Below are positions 26,130 to 33,633 of a stretch of 64,000 nucleotides of DNA, piece after piece. Source of the DNA: an uncultured Eubacterium sp. (lineage in GTDB: Bacteria; Bacillota; Clostridia; Oscillospirales; Acutalibacteraceae); the NCBI GenBank assembly GCA_900539325.1, contig UQCC01000006.1, positions 74,267-138,266 on the forward strand, given 5' to 3'. How positions within the stretch are numbered: the stretch's first letter is position 1; each line of letters begins with the position of its first letter. The position numbers were made by a program, and so were the translations under genes. The notes under the pieces are model-generated. The model saw only the letters and a list, made by a program, of their open reading frames with translations, was not told where the DNA came from and did no database searches.

Positions 26130-26199
26130 TACAAATACTAATAGGATGGGGCGGCGTTTGTCCGCCCATTCTGTGATATAATAGGAGGGCAATCAATTT

Positions 26200-27357
26200 A
26201 TGCCTGAACAAAAGAGAGATTACTATGAAGTGCTCGGTGTACAAAAGGGCGCTACAAATGACGAAATCAAAAAGGCATTTCGTCAGGCGGCAAAAAAATA
26301 TCATCCCGATTTAAACAAGGATGACCCGTCTGCCGCAGAAAAATTTAAGGAATGTAACGAGGCATACTCTGTTTTGTCCGACGCAGATAAGAGAGCAAAG
26401 TACGACCAGTTCGGCTTTGCAGGTGTTGACCCTAATTATGCGGCAAGCCAAGGCGGTTACGGCGGCGGAGCAGGCGGCTTCGGATTTGACGGCGATATAG
26501 ACCTCGGCGATATTTTCAGCAGTTTCTTCGGAGGCGGCGGTGGATTCGGCGGCTTTGGCGGCGGCAGAAATCCAAATGCTCCTCAACGAGGCAGAGATAT
26601 TCAAACGACCGTTACTATTTCTTTTGAGGAAGCGGCAAAGGGTTGCAAGAAAACCGTTGAAGTGTCAAAGGTTGAGGACTGTTCAAAGTGTCACGGCACA
26701 GGCTGTGCAGAGGGCACAAGCCCTAAAACCTGTACGCAGTGCGGCGGCAGCGGTCATATTACTGTTCAGCAAGGCTCCGGATTTTTCCAAGTCAGCTCAA
26801 CAAGGCCGTGCCCAACCTGTAACGGTACTGGTAAAATTATCGACAAGCCGTGTACAAAATGTGCCGGCAGAGGCAAGGTACGCAGAAAAACAAAGGTTGA
26901 CATCAACATTCCTGCCGGTATTGACAACAATCAAGTTGTTACGGCAAGAGGCTTGGGCGATGCCGGTGTAAACGGCGGACCTGCGGGCGACCTCAGAGTC
27001 GGTGTTATCGTTCAGGACCACAAGGACTTTATCCGTGACGGTTACGATATTCATTACGAAAAACACATCAGCATTGTTGAGGCTTGCCTCGGTGTTAAGG
27101 TGCGTATTCCTACTCTTGACGGCGATGTTGAGTATTCCGTTCCGTCGGGAACACAGCCAAACGAAGTGTTCAGACTCAAGGGCAAAGGTATTCAGCGACT
27201 TAACAGCGTTGCAAAGGGCGACCTTTATGTTCATATCGTTGTTGATATTCCAAAGTCACTCACCGAGGAACAAAAGAAGTTACTTAAAGAATTTGACAAG
27301 TCCTATGTTGCCAATAAGGGCAAGGAAGGCTTCTTTGACAAATTCAAAAAGAAATAA
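26200..27357 (+). CDS. dnaJ: Molecular chaperone DnaJ (Hsp40)
   Basis: 385 residues, type I DnaJ: J domain with the HPD motif (KKYHPDLNKDDP), a Gly/Phe-rich linker (residues ~85-130), four CxxCxGxG zinc repeats (CSKCHGTG, CTQCGGSG, CPTCNGTG, CTKCAGRG) and the C-terminal client-binding domains. It delivers clients to DnaK and stimulates its ATPase. Last gene of the CIRCE operon; preceded by a short gap containing a GC-rich hairpin (26143-26167). Confidence 0.98.
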   Translation: MPEQKRDYYEVLGVQKGATNDEIKKAFRQAAKKYHPDLNKDDPSAAEKFKECNEAYSVLSDADKRAKYDQFGFAGVDPNYAASQGGYGGGAGGFGFDGDIDLGDIFSSFFGGGGGFGGFGGGRNPNAPQRGRDIQTTVTISFEEAAKGCKKTVEVSKVEDCSKCHGTGCAEGTSPKTCTQCGGSGHITVQQGSGFFQVSSTRPCPTCNGTGKIIDKPCTKCAGRGKVRRKTKVDINIPAGIDNNQVVTARGLGDAGVNGGPAGDLRVGVIVQDHKDFIRDGYDIHYEKHISIVEACLGVKVRIPTLDGDVEYSVPSGTQPNEVFRLKGKGIQRLNSVAKGDLYVHIVVDIPKSLTEEQKKLLKEFDKSYVANKGKEGFFDKFKKK

Positions 27358-27368
27358 TATTTAAATGC

Positions 27369-27403
27369 AAAAGGCAGGCTGATTTTAAGCCTGCCTTATA
27401 AAT
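27369..27403. terminator. Terminator after dnaJ, shared with the convergent gene
   Basis: Ten-base perfect stem AAGGCAGGCT / AGCCTGCCTT, loop GATTTTA, A- and T-rich on the two sides. Confidence 0.88.
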
Positions 27404-27896
27404 TTTCTAAATCTTTAATCTTTGATATCTTAATGTGATTTTGTGCTTCAAGCTTATTTTGGAAAACGGTTATGTGCTCGTCCGTAAGAGGGGTATATAA
27501 CTGTTTTTTTAATGTGCCGTTACTAATGGCGGTGATAAAGTTGCTTAAGGTATATTTCAAATTGTATGCTTTTAATGTGTGGTTATCTATGTAGCAAATC
27601 GATTTTTTCGATTCGATATCGGGGAAGTCATTTATAACAGCGTAAACACCGCTTTTGTCGGATGCAAAAATGTTTATGTAAGGTACGGCATATATTTCCG
27701 TTGAGCAGTCCCGTTCATCAAGAAAAAAGTTTATGCCGTATTTTTCTTTTGCCGTGTTGATAAAATTTGAATCGTTCTCGTCAACAATCGGAGTTGTTAT
27801 TTTGCCACAAGTGACAAATTCGTCCTCTTTTGAAAAGACAAATCGAGCACTATGCTTGTTAAAAAATATTTCGTTTATATCAATGTAGTAAATCAT
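27396..27896 (-). CDS. Uncharacterised 166-residue protein
   Basis: A soluble-looking alpha/beta protein with no signal peptide, membrane segment or recognised motif. Notable: N-terminal strand-rich MIYYIDINEIFFNKH, one Cys pair far apart, and a C-terminal helical part (TDEHITVFQNKLEAQNH). It is a lone gene between the heat-shock operon and the phage-type lysis cassette; it reads divergently from the cassette. It may be an accessory gene that came with the phage segment, but no evidence shows that. Confidence 0.6.
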   Translation of the reverse strand: MIYYIDINEIFFNKHSARFVFSKEDEFVTCGKITTPIVDENDSNFINTAKEKYGINFFLDERDCSTEIYAVPYINIFASDKSGVYAVINDFPDIESKKSICYIDNHTLKAYNLKYTLSNFITAISNGTLKKQLYTPLTDEHITVFQNKLEAQNHIKISKIKDLENL

Positions 27897-28050
27897 AGGT
27901 TTAACATCCTTGTATCATTGTGATTTTATTATAAACTTTGTTGTGATTAAAAGCAAGTTTTAAATTTTTTTGCCGTTTTGGGCGTTTTTATAGGCTTTAT
28001 GCTCTATATGTTAAATACCTGTTGTCCGCAAAATAACACGCTTGGTTGCA

Positions 28051-28104
28051 GGGGCATATTATGTAGTGTAATATGGAAGCTGTCCCCGGAGGTGCAAGGC
28101 ACCT
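28051..28104 (+). promoter_or_regulatory. Structured leader upstream of the lysis cassette
   Basis: Two adjacent stem-loops: GGGG...CCCC closing an inner perfect seven-base stem CATATTA / TAATATG, then AGGTGC-AAG-GCACCT. They end 24 bases before the first lysis-gene start and may control its translation or transcription. No known RNA family is recognised. Confidence 0.5.
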
Positions 28105-28127
28105 TTAGTTAAGAAAGGAGCGAAAGC

Positions 28128-28430
28128 GTGAACGGCTTGGCACAAACAATTATAACCGCAGGTGCGGTAGTGACAGCCTGTCTTACGGTTTTCGGTGTGG
28201 GGAGGTCGTTTGCAAAATATCTTTGTTCCGTTAAGGACAGGGCACGCACCCGTGCCGAACATTCCACGGCTCAGGACAAAGATATTGCAAGGCTGAAAGA
28301 AGAAAATCAGCTTATTTGTTACGGACTTTCCGCCGCACTTGACGGTTTGGAGCAACTCGGTGCAAACCACTCTGTACCGATTGCAAAAAACAAATTGCAA
28401 AAGTATTTAAACGAACAGGCACATAAGTAG
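28128..28430 (+). CDS. Phage holin-associated protein (XhlA-like) with one membrane span
   Basis: 100 residues. One hydrophobic segment (about 5-24, QTIITAGAVVTACLTVFGV) followed by a charged helical region (DIARLKEENQLICYGLSAAL) typical of the small protein that precedes the holin in clostridial prophages. The start is GTG 28128 after AAAGGAGCG. The membrane span and coiled coil suggest it helps a holin. Assigned by order and pattern. Confidence 0.65.
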   Translation: MNGLAQTIITAGAVVTACLTVFGVGRSFAKYLCSVKDRARTRAEHSTAQDKDIARLKEENQLICYGLSAALDGLEQLGANHSVPIAKNKLQKYLNEQAHK

Positions 28431-28476
28431 TATTATCAGCTTGACAACTTGAATTTTATTTTACGGGAGGCAAACA

Positions 28477-28686
28477 ATGATTTGTACCAAAACAACACTC
28501 AAAAGGGCGGCAAGAACCTTTGTTCAGTCCGCTCTTGCATACATCACGGTTAATGTGGTGTATATTAATTTTACGGATGATAAGGTAAGCGTAAAATCCG
28601 CTGTAACCGGTTTGGTTGTAGCCGCAGTGTCGGCAGGAATTTCCGCTGTGATGAATCTTGAAAAGAAAGACGGTGCTTGCAAGTGA
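28477..28686 (+). CDS. Small phage holin-like protein
   Basis: 69 residues with two predicted membrane segments (FVQSALAYITVNVVYI and SAVTGLVVAAVSAGISAVM) linked by a polar turn containing acidic residues, and a basic N- and C-terminus, as in phage holins that permeabilise the membrane so the endolysin reaches the wall. A GGGAGG site precedes the ATG. It overlaps the endolysin start by four bases. Confidence 0.68.
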   Translation: MICTKTTLKRAARTFVQSALAYITVNVVYINFTDDKVSVKSAVTGLVVAAVSAGISAVMNLEKKDGACK

Positions 28687-29303
28687 CCTTTAATAAATGG
28701 GTAAAGGAAAATCTCGGCAAAGGCATTGATTACGACGGCACATACGGTGTGCAATGCGTTGACCTTGCTAAGCATTATATCAAGAATGTTCTTGGCGTAA
28801 CACCGCAAAGCATCGGCAACGCTATTGAATATTACAACAAGCGTAAAACGAGTGAGTACCTCACAAAGAATTTTAAATGGATTGACAACACGGCGGAGTT
28901 TATTCCGAAAAAAGGCGACCTTTGCGTGTTCACATCAAAAAGCGGCAACGGCCACATTTCTGTTGCAACGGGCGAGGGAACAACCTCGTATTTTTATTCT
29001 TACGACCAAAATTTTCCAAAGTCAAAGCACGAGCCTATGACTAAAATTAAGCACAGCTACACTTCGTTTTTGGGCGTTCTTCGTCCTAAAAAGAAGAAAA
29101 GCACATCTTTAAAATATTTCAAAGCCTACAAGGGCGACAGCAAAAGTATTGTTGACGCACTTGAAGCAATAGGCGCAAAAAGTGATTTTTCTTATCGCAA
29201 AAAGATTGCCGCTAAGAACAAAATCAAAGATTATAAGGGAACGCCCGAACAAAATGAAAAAATGCTTGCGTTACTCAAAAAAGGTAAGCTTGTAAAACCG
29301 TAA
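28683..29303 (+). CDS. Phage endolysin with CHAP-type peptidase domain
   Basis: About 206 residues. The catalytic domain has the Cys in GVQCVDLAKHYI, a His in NGHISVATGEG and the following YSYDQNFP, the CHAP (NlpC/P60-related) layout of cell-wall amidases/endopeptidases. A basic linker (PKKKKSTSLKYFKAYKG) leads to a C-terminal ~50-residue module (IVDALEAIGAKSDFSYRKKI, KIKDYKGTPEQN) common as the end repeat of clostridial wall hydrolases. No signal peptide, so it needs the holin. Start GTG 28683 overlaps the holin stop; TTG 28677 is the alternative. Confidence 0.85.
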   Translation: MTFNKWVKENLGKGIDYDGTYGVQCVDLAKHYIKNVLGVTPQSIGNAIEYYNKRKTSEYLTKNFKWIDNTAEFIPKKGDLCVFTSKSGNGHISVATGEGTTSYFYSYDQNFPKSKHEPMTKIKHSYTSFLGVLRPKKKKSTSLKYFKAYKGDSKSIVDALEAIGAKSDFSYRKKIAAKNKIKDYKGTPEQNEKMLALLKKGKLVKP

Positions 29304-29307
29304 AAAT

Positions 29308-29330
29308 AACCCCACCGACCTGGTGGGGTT
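29308..29330. terminator. Terminator after the lysis cassette
   Basis: Nine-base stem AACCCCACC / GGTGGGGTT, loop GACCT, four bases before the convergent gene. Confidence 0.88.
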
Positions 29331-29333
29331 TGT

Positions 29334-29600
29334 TTATTCTTCTATAAGATTGTTTTCTTTCAGCATTGCTACAAAGTTTTCCACATCGGCTTTTGCCTTT
29401 TCTTCGTCAACCTCGTATTCGGAGGTAACTTTTTTTACCACTTCGTCAACGGTTGTGTCCTTTAACAAAGCGTTCCAAAAAAACGCACCGCTGTCATTCA
29501 GGGTAATCATTCCGTTGAATATTTTTTCGGCATTGCCGACAGGAACAACTATGTTTGAACCTGCAATATTGCGTATGGTGAAGCCTTTTTTTATTTTCAT
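29334..29600 (-). CDS. PqqD-family small protein
   Basis: 88 residues of the PqqD (peptide chaperone) fold: GFTIRNIAGSNIVVP, FNGMITLNDSGAFFW and VDEEKAKADVENFVAML are the standard blocks. In RiPP pathways PqqD-like proteins present a precursor peptide to a radical SAM enzyme. No radical SAM maturase, precursor or protease lies nearby, so its partner must be elsewhere, or it has another job. Last gene of the minus-strand operon; it shares one base with the gene upstream. Confidence 0.8.
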   Translation of the reverse strand: MKIKKGFTIRNIAGSNIVVPVGNAEKIFNGMITLNDSGAFFWNALLKDTTVDEVVKKVTSEYEVDEEKAKADVENFVAMLKENNLIEE

Positions 29601-29851
29601 CAGCCTTTAAGACCTCTCTCTTGTCTGTCCATATCTTCAATTACAATATCGTAAATTTCGCCGAGGCTTCTGCAATATTCCAAAACCTTCCACGGCTCGT
29701 TGGTGTGATAGTGAATTTTGATTAAATCCTCGTCACCGACTGCGATGAGGCAGTCGCCCTTGAAGTGCTCCACAAAGTAATCGTTGATTGCGTCCTCGTC
29801 AAGGTCTGTGCCCTCAATGAGAAGCTGTGTGTCGTATCTGTATTCAAGCAT
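29600..29851 (-). CDS. Stand-alone domain like the C-terminus of FakA (DAK2-type kinase)
   Basis: 83 residues. LIEGTDLDEDAINDYFVEH, GDCLIAVGDEDLIKIHYHTN and PWKVLEYCRSLGEI match the C-terminal domain of FakA-type fatty acid kinases (formerly DAK2/YloV), where the VGDxDLxKxHxHT block is conserved. The kinase domain itself is absent, so this is a small free-standing protein, not a truncation of a neighbour. It is co-transcribed with metY upstream and the PqqD-like gene downstream. Function unknown. Confidence 0.75.
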   Translation of the reverse strand: MLEYRYDTQLLIEGTDLDEDAINDYFVEHFKGDCLIAVGDEDLIKIHYHTNEPWKVLEYCRSLGEIYDIVIEDMDRQERGLKG

Positions 29852-29868
29852 TGTAAAATCTCCTTTGG

Positions 29869-31137
29869 TTAAATTTTGTTGAGTGCTTGCTCAATGTCTG
29901 CGATGATGTCCTCTGCAGCTTCGATACCGCAGGAAAATCTTACCAAGTCAGGCGTAACACCGCATTCTGCGAGTTGCTCGTCTGTCAACTGACGGTGAGT
30001 TGTTGATGCAGGGTGCAAGCAACAGGTTCTTGCGTCTGCAACATGGGTAACAACGGCTGCCAATTCAAGGCTGTCCATAAATGTTGTTGCCGCATCTCTG
30101 CCACCCTTAACGCCGAATGAAACAACACCGCAAGTGCCGTTTGGCATATATTTTTGAGCAAGTGCATATTGGCTGTCGTTTGGAAGCATTGCACACTTTA
30201 CCCATTCGATTTTTGGATGATTTTCAAGATACTCTGCAACCTTTTTTGCGTTTTCGCAATGTCTTTGAACTCTCAAATGCAATGATTCAAGACCGACATT
30301 CAAAAGGAATGCTTCGTTTGGCGACTGAACAGAACCCAAATCTCTCATAAGCTGAACGGTTGCCTTTGTGATGTATGCACCTTTGCCGAATGTGTCGGTA
30401 TAAACAATACCGTGGTAGCTGTCGTCAGGAGTTGTGAGTCCCGGATATTTGTCGTTTTGAGTCCAGTCAAAATTACCGCTGTCAACGATTGCACCGCCGA
30501 TTGTTGATGCGTGACCCTCCATATATTTTGTTGTTGAATGTGTAACAATGTCAACGCCGAAATCAAACACACGGCAGTTGATAGGTGTTGCAAATGTGTT
30601 GTCAACGATGAGCGGAATTCCGTTTTTGTGAGCAACTTTAGCAAATGTTTCGATGTCCAAAATGTCAAGGCTTGGGTTAGAAATTGTTTCGCCGAAAATT
30701 GCCTTTGTGTTTGGCTTGATGGCAGCTTGTATTTCTTCTTCCGTTGCAGTCGGTGAAACAAAGGTGAAGTCGATTCCGAGCTTTCTCATTGTAACATTGA
30801 AAAGATTGAATGTGCCGCCGTAAATTGCAGATGATGATACAATGTGGTCGCCTGCCTGTGCAATGTTAAACACTGCATAGAAGTTTGCCGCCTGGCCCGA
30901 GCCTGTGAGCATTCCTGCCACACCGCCCTCAAGAGCCGCAATCTTTGACGCAACATTGTCGCAGGTTGGGTTTTGAAGTCGTGAATAAAAATATCCGCTC
31001 TTTTTCAAATCGAAAAGGTCGCCCATCTCGGCACTGCTGTCGTATTTGAATGTTGTTGATTGAACAATCGGTATAACTCTCGGTTCACCGTTTTTTGGTT
31101 TGTATGTGCCTTGCACACAAATTGTATCAAGCTTCAT
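29869..31137 (-). CDS. metY: O-acetylhomoserine sulfhydrylase / cystathionine gamma-synthase family
   Basis: 422 residues, a PLP enzyme. It starts KLDTICVQGTYKP, contains VDNTFATPINCRVFDFGVDI and the PLP-lysine region THSTTKYMEGHAS, and C-terminal CGIEAAEDIIADIEQAL. The O-acetylhomoserine-type sequence (direct sulfhydrylation to homocysteine) is more likely than MetB, by overall pattern. The preferred ATG (31137) has AGAGG upstream; a 22-residue longer frame upstream is an extension. It follows coaX by 28 bases. No S-box or T-box was seen in this gap. Confidence 0.9.
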   Translation of the reverse strand: MKLDTICVQGTYKPKNGEPRVIPIVQSTTFKYDSSAEMGDLFDLKKSGYFYSRLQNPTCDNVASKIAALEGGVAGMLTGSGQAANFYAVFNIAQAGDHIVSSSAIYGGTFNLFNVTMRKLGIDFTFVSPTATEEEIQAAIKPNTKAIFGETISNPSLDILDIETFAKVAHKNGIPLIVDNTFATPINCRVFDFGVDIVTHSTTKYMEGHASTIGGAIVDSGNFDWTQNDKYPGLTTPDDSYHGIVYTDTFGKGAYITKATVQLMRDLGSVQSPNEAFLLNVGLESLHLRVQRHCENAKKVAEYLENHPKIEWVKCAMLPNDSQYALAQKYMPNGTCGVVSFGVKGGRDAATTFMDSLELAAVVTHVADARTCCLHPASTTHRQLTDEQLAECGVTPDLVRFSCGIEAAEDIIADIEQALNKI

Positions 31138-31165
31138 TTTATTTTTCCTCTCTGTAAATGATAAC

Positions 31166-31924
31166 TTAAATGTTTTTATTATATATAATTCGCAGTCCGT
31201 CAATCAAAAGATTTTCATCAATTATCATATCGTGACTGCAATTTTTTGCTATTGATTTGCCAAGACCGCCTGTGACAACAACCGTTGCCTTTTCGCCGAG
31301 TTCCTGCTCAAATTTGTCAATGAGTCCGTCAAGCATACACGCTGTGCCGATTACACAACCTGATTGCATACTCTCGATTGAATTTGTGCCGATGATTTTT
31401 TTCGGCGCCGTTATGTCAATCTGCGGAAGCAAAGCCGCACCTGCCGATAAAGCGTTTATAGAAGTTTTTACTCCTGTTGTGATTGTTCCGCCCAAAAAGT
31501 TGCCGTCTTTGTCGAGCACCGAGCCTGTGGTTGCAGTGCCCAAGTCAAAGATGATTGTCGGCTGCGGATATTTTTCTTTTGCCGCAACCGCACCCACAAC
31601 AAGGTCTGCACCAAGCTGTGCCGGGTCGTCAATTTTTATCGAAAGTCCTGTCTTTATTCCGGGACCGACAACTATTGCATTTACCTTGCAAACGGTGTAG
31701 ATTGCTTTTTTCAGCGTGGTAACAAGTGCCGGAACAACCGAAGAAATGATTGCACCGTCAATTTGTATGTTGTTGTGCAAATTCAAAAAAGAATATATCT
31801 TCATTGCACATTCGTCTTCTGTTTCATGTATATTGGTGGAAACCCTGCCTGAGCTGACAAGTTCCTCACCGTCAATAACGCCAAGCACGATGTTGGTATT
31901 GCCCACATCAACTGCAAGTAACAT
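31166..31924 (-). CDS. coaX: Type III pantothenate kinase
   Basis: 252 residues of the ASKHA-fold CoaX family: LLAVDVGNTNIVLGVI (phosphate loop), FDLGTATTGSVLD and GGTITTGVKTSINALS, GGLGKSIA. It phosphorylates pantothenate as the first step of coenzyme A synthesis and is insensitive to CoA feedback. The second ATG (31924) is preferred since the GAGG site is eight bases upstream of it. First gene of the minus-strand operon with metY. Confidence 0.94.
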   Translation of the reverse strand: MLLAVDVGNTNIVLGVIDGEELVSSGRVSTNIHETEDECAMKIYSFLNLHNNIQIDGAIISSVVPALVTTLKKAIYTVCKVNAIVVGPGIKTGLSIKIDDPAQLGADLVVGAVAAKEKYPQPTIIFDLGTATTGSVLDKDGNFLGGTITTGVKTSINALSAGAALLPQIDITAPKKIIGTNSIESMQSGCVIGTACMLDGLIDKFEQELGEKATVVVTGGLGKSIAKNCSHDMIIDENLLIDGLRIIYNKNI

Positions 31925-32008
31925 AGTCATTACCTCACTTTAGTTTGTATCTAATATATATTATCATATATGTTTCGCTTTGTAAAATAAAAAATTATTA
32001 AATTTCTA

Positions 32009-32036
32009 TTGACAAATGAAAAATTTATGCTATAAT
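32009..32036 (+). promoter_or_regulatory. Promoter of tRNA-Val
   Basis: TTGACA and TATAAT with a 16-base spacer, ending 17 bases before the tRNA. Confidence 0.85.
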
Positions 32037-32052
32037 AAATGTCGTTGACCAC

Positions 32053-32128
32053 GGAAGCATAGCTCAGCTGGGAGAGCACCTGCCTTACAAGCAGGGGGTC
32101 ACAGGTTCGAGCCCTGTTGTTTCCACCA
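32053..32128 (+). tRNA. tRNA-Val (anticodon TAC)
   Basis: 76 bases. Acceptor stem GGAAGCA / TGTTTCC, D arm AGCTCAGCTGGGAGAGC, anticodon stem CCTGC / GCAGG around loop CTTACAA (TAC), T arm with GGTTCGAGCCC, encoded CCA end. Confidence 0.95.
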
Positions 32129-32129
32129 A

Positions 32130-32166
32130 AAAACATAGACACTCTTTTGAGTGTCTATGTTTTTTT
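32130..32166 (+). terminator. Terminator after tRNA-Val
   Basis: Fifteen-base perfect stem AAAACATAGACACTC / GAGTGTCTATGTTTT, loop TTTT, T run. Confidence 0.92.
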
Positions 32167-32175
32167 ATGTTTTGC

Positions 32176-32187
32176 GGGCTCGAACCT
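32176..32187 (-). repeat. Inverted copy of the tRNA T-arm sequence
   Basis: GGGCTCGAACCT is the exact reverse complement of AGGTTCGAGCCC in tRNA-Val (32103-32114); it lies beyond the terminator in an otherwise gene-free gap and may be a scar. Confidence 0.6.
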
Positions 32188-32260
32188 TATATTCAATCCG
32201 ACAAATTCGGTCTAAATTTTGAGCTTATGTATAATGTATAAAATAAAAAACATATTTCTC

Positions 32261-32288
32261 TTGACTTTTCGCTGTTTTCTGCTATAAT
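32261..32288 (+). promoter_or_regulatory. Promoter of rplU operon
   Basis: TTGACT and TATAAT with a 16-base spacer. Confidence 0.85.
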
Positions 32289-32295
32289 AATTAAG

Positions 32296-32360
32296 CCGCA
32301 TATTATGGGCAGTAAGAAATGCACCTCGGTGTGTTCGCCTATCGTAGCGAGACTTATGAA
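32296..32360 (+). ncRNA. Ribosomal protein L21 leader
   Basis: The region between the promoter and rplU contains a short hairpin-rich sequence (GCACCTCGGTGTGTTCGCC region) in the place of the Firmicutes L21 leader, a cis-regulatory element that controls rplU. Assigned by position and general form. Confidence 0.65.
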
Positions 32361-32374
32361 GGAGAGTTATTACT

Positions 32375-32683
32375 ATGTACGCAGTTATCGTAACAGGCGG
32401 AAAGCAGTACAAGGTATCTGAAGGTGATGTTCTCTACATCGAAAAGCTCGATGCTCAAGCAGAAGCAAAAATCACTTTCGATCAGGTTCTTGCAGTTGGC
32501 ACAGACAAGGGTCTTAAGGCAGGCAAGGATTGCGCAAAGGCTACTGTTGACGCAACAGTTGTTAAGAGTGGCAAGGGCAAGAAAATCACTGTTTTCACCT
32601 ACAAGCCAAAGAAGAACGAAAAGCGCAAGATGGGTCACAGACAGCCTTACACAAAGGTTGAGATCACAAAGATTAACGCTTAA
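32375..32683 (+). CDS. rplU: 50S ribosomal protein L21
   Basis: 102 residues. VTGGKQYKVSEGDVLYIEKL, KVTVFTYKPKKNEKRKMGHRQPYTKVEI-type ending (residues 65-100 show the conserved KRRKGHRQ-like block). Structural protein of the large subunit, partner of L20/L27. AAGGAGAG precedes the ATG. First gene of the L21-Prp-L27 operon, tightly spaced. Confidence 0.97.
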   Translation: MYAVIVTGGKQYKVSEGDVLYIEKLDAQAEAKITFDQVLAVGTDKGLKAGKDCAKATVDATVVKSGKGKKITVFTYKPKKNEKRKMGHRQPYTKVEITKINA

Positions 32684-32695
32684 TTGTTTGATTTA

Positions 32696-33013
32696 ATGAT
32701 TAACAGAATAGAATTTTTCAAAAGCGGTGATATGCTTACAGGATTTGAATGCAAAGGTCACACCGGATTTGCCGACGAGGGCAATGATGTTTTGTGTGCA
32801 TTCATCAGCAGTGCGTGTTATCTCACGGCAAACACAATCACGGATGTTATCAAACTTGATGCCCGTGCTTCTGCTTCCGACGGATATATGTCATTGCGCA
32901 TCAAGTCATCACCGGAAAAGGCGCAGGATATTCTCAACGGTTTGGTTCTTCATATGACGGAACTCCAAAAAGATTATCCTCAAAACATAAAAGTAACTAT
33001 ATCGGAGGTGTAA
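32696..33013 (+). CDS. prp: Ribosomal-processing cysteine protease Prp
   Basis: 105 residues with the conserved GHTGFADEGNDVLCAFIS block, whose His and Cys form the catalytic dyad. Prp removes the N-terminal extension of L27 in Firmicutes. ATG 32696 gives the usual start MINRIEFF; TTG 32684 directly after the L21 stop is the alternative. It sits between rplU and rpmA, the classical ysxB position, consistent with its substrate being the next gene. Confidence 0.93.
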   Translation: MINRIEFFKSGDMLTGFECKGHTGFADEGNDVLCAFISSACYLTANTITDVIKLDARASASDGYMSLRIKSSPEKAQDILNGLVLHMTELQKDYPQNIKVTISEV

Positions 33014-33015
33014 TT

Positions 33016-33300
33016 ATGCTTAAGCTTAATGTACAACTTTTTGCTCATAAAAAAGGTATGGGTTCTACAAAGAACGGCAGAGACAGCGAATCAAAGCGTT
33101 TGGGCGCAAAGAGAGCTGACGGTCAGTTCGTACTTGCAGGCAACATCCTTTATCGTCAAAGAGGCACACACATCCATCCTGGTACTAATGTAGGTATCGG
33201 CAAGGACGACACACTTTTTGCTCTCGTAGACGGTACAGTTAGATTCGAAAGAATGGGCAAGGACAGAAAAAAGGTTTCTGTTTACCCAGTTGAGCAGTAA
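33016..33300 (+). CDS. rpmA: 50S ribosomal protein L27 with cleavable N-terminal extension
   Basis: 94 residues. The N-terminus MLKLNVQLFAHKKGMGS has the Prp site LNVQLFA, so the mature protein starts at the Ala-His after Phe. GSTKNGRDSESKRLGAKR and RQRGTHIHPGTNVGIGKDDT are the conserved body. L27 reaches the peptidyl-transferase centre. A GGAGGTG site precedes the ATG. Confidence 0.97.
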   Translation: MLKLNVQLFAHKKGMGSTKNGRDSESKRLGAKRADGQFVLAGNILYRQRGTHIHPGTNVGIGKDDTLFALVDGTVRFERMGKDRKKVSVYPVEQ

Positions 33301-33310
33301 TTGACAGATT

Positions 33311-33342
33311 CATCCGCAGTCGCAGGATTGCGGATGTTTTTT
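33311..33342 (+). terminator. Terminator of the rplU-prp-rpmA operon
   Basis: Stem CATCCGCA / TGCGGATG with a ten-base loop followed by T6. Confidence 0.87.
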
Positions 33343-33352
33343 GTTTGCTCGG

Positions 33353-33381
33353 TTGACAATCGGGCAGAATATAATTATAAT
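33353..33381 (+). promoter_or_regulatory. Promoter of tRNA-Arg
   Basis: TTGACA at 33353 and TATAAT at 33376, spacer 17. Confidence 0.8.
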
Positions 33382-33438
33382 TAAAATGTCGCAAAGATAA
33401 TGACAAAACGAATTGAATTTTGTTTTCTTGCAAAATAT

Positions 33439-33515
<77 letters not shown>

Positions 33516-33524
33516 AAAATTGAA

Positions 33525-33564
33525 GTCTTGAAATCCTTGCAATTAAGGCGTTTCAAGGCTTTTG
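33525..33564 (+). terminator. Likely terminator after tRNA-Arg
   Basis: Outer pair GTCTTGAAA / TTTCAAGGC with inner CCTT / AAGG, followed by TTTT. Confidence 0.6.
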
Positions 33565-33633
33565 TTGAAAATGCACTTACTGCGTGCTATAATGAAGCCG
33601 AAAACAAATCATTTTTAAAGAAACGGAAAAATT

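Noticed and set aside
24282..27357. Separate heat-shock operator near dnaK or dnaJ
   Set aside because: Only the CIRCE element at 22626 is present; no second copy was found in the gaps before dnaK and dnaJ.
31951..32142. Minus-strand open frame over tRNA-Val
   Set aside because: It lies on the complement of a tRNA, and its protein (including a run from the antisense T arm) is a known artefact of tRNA antisense frames.
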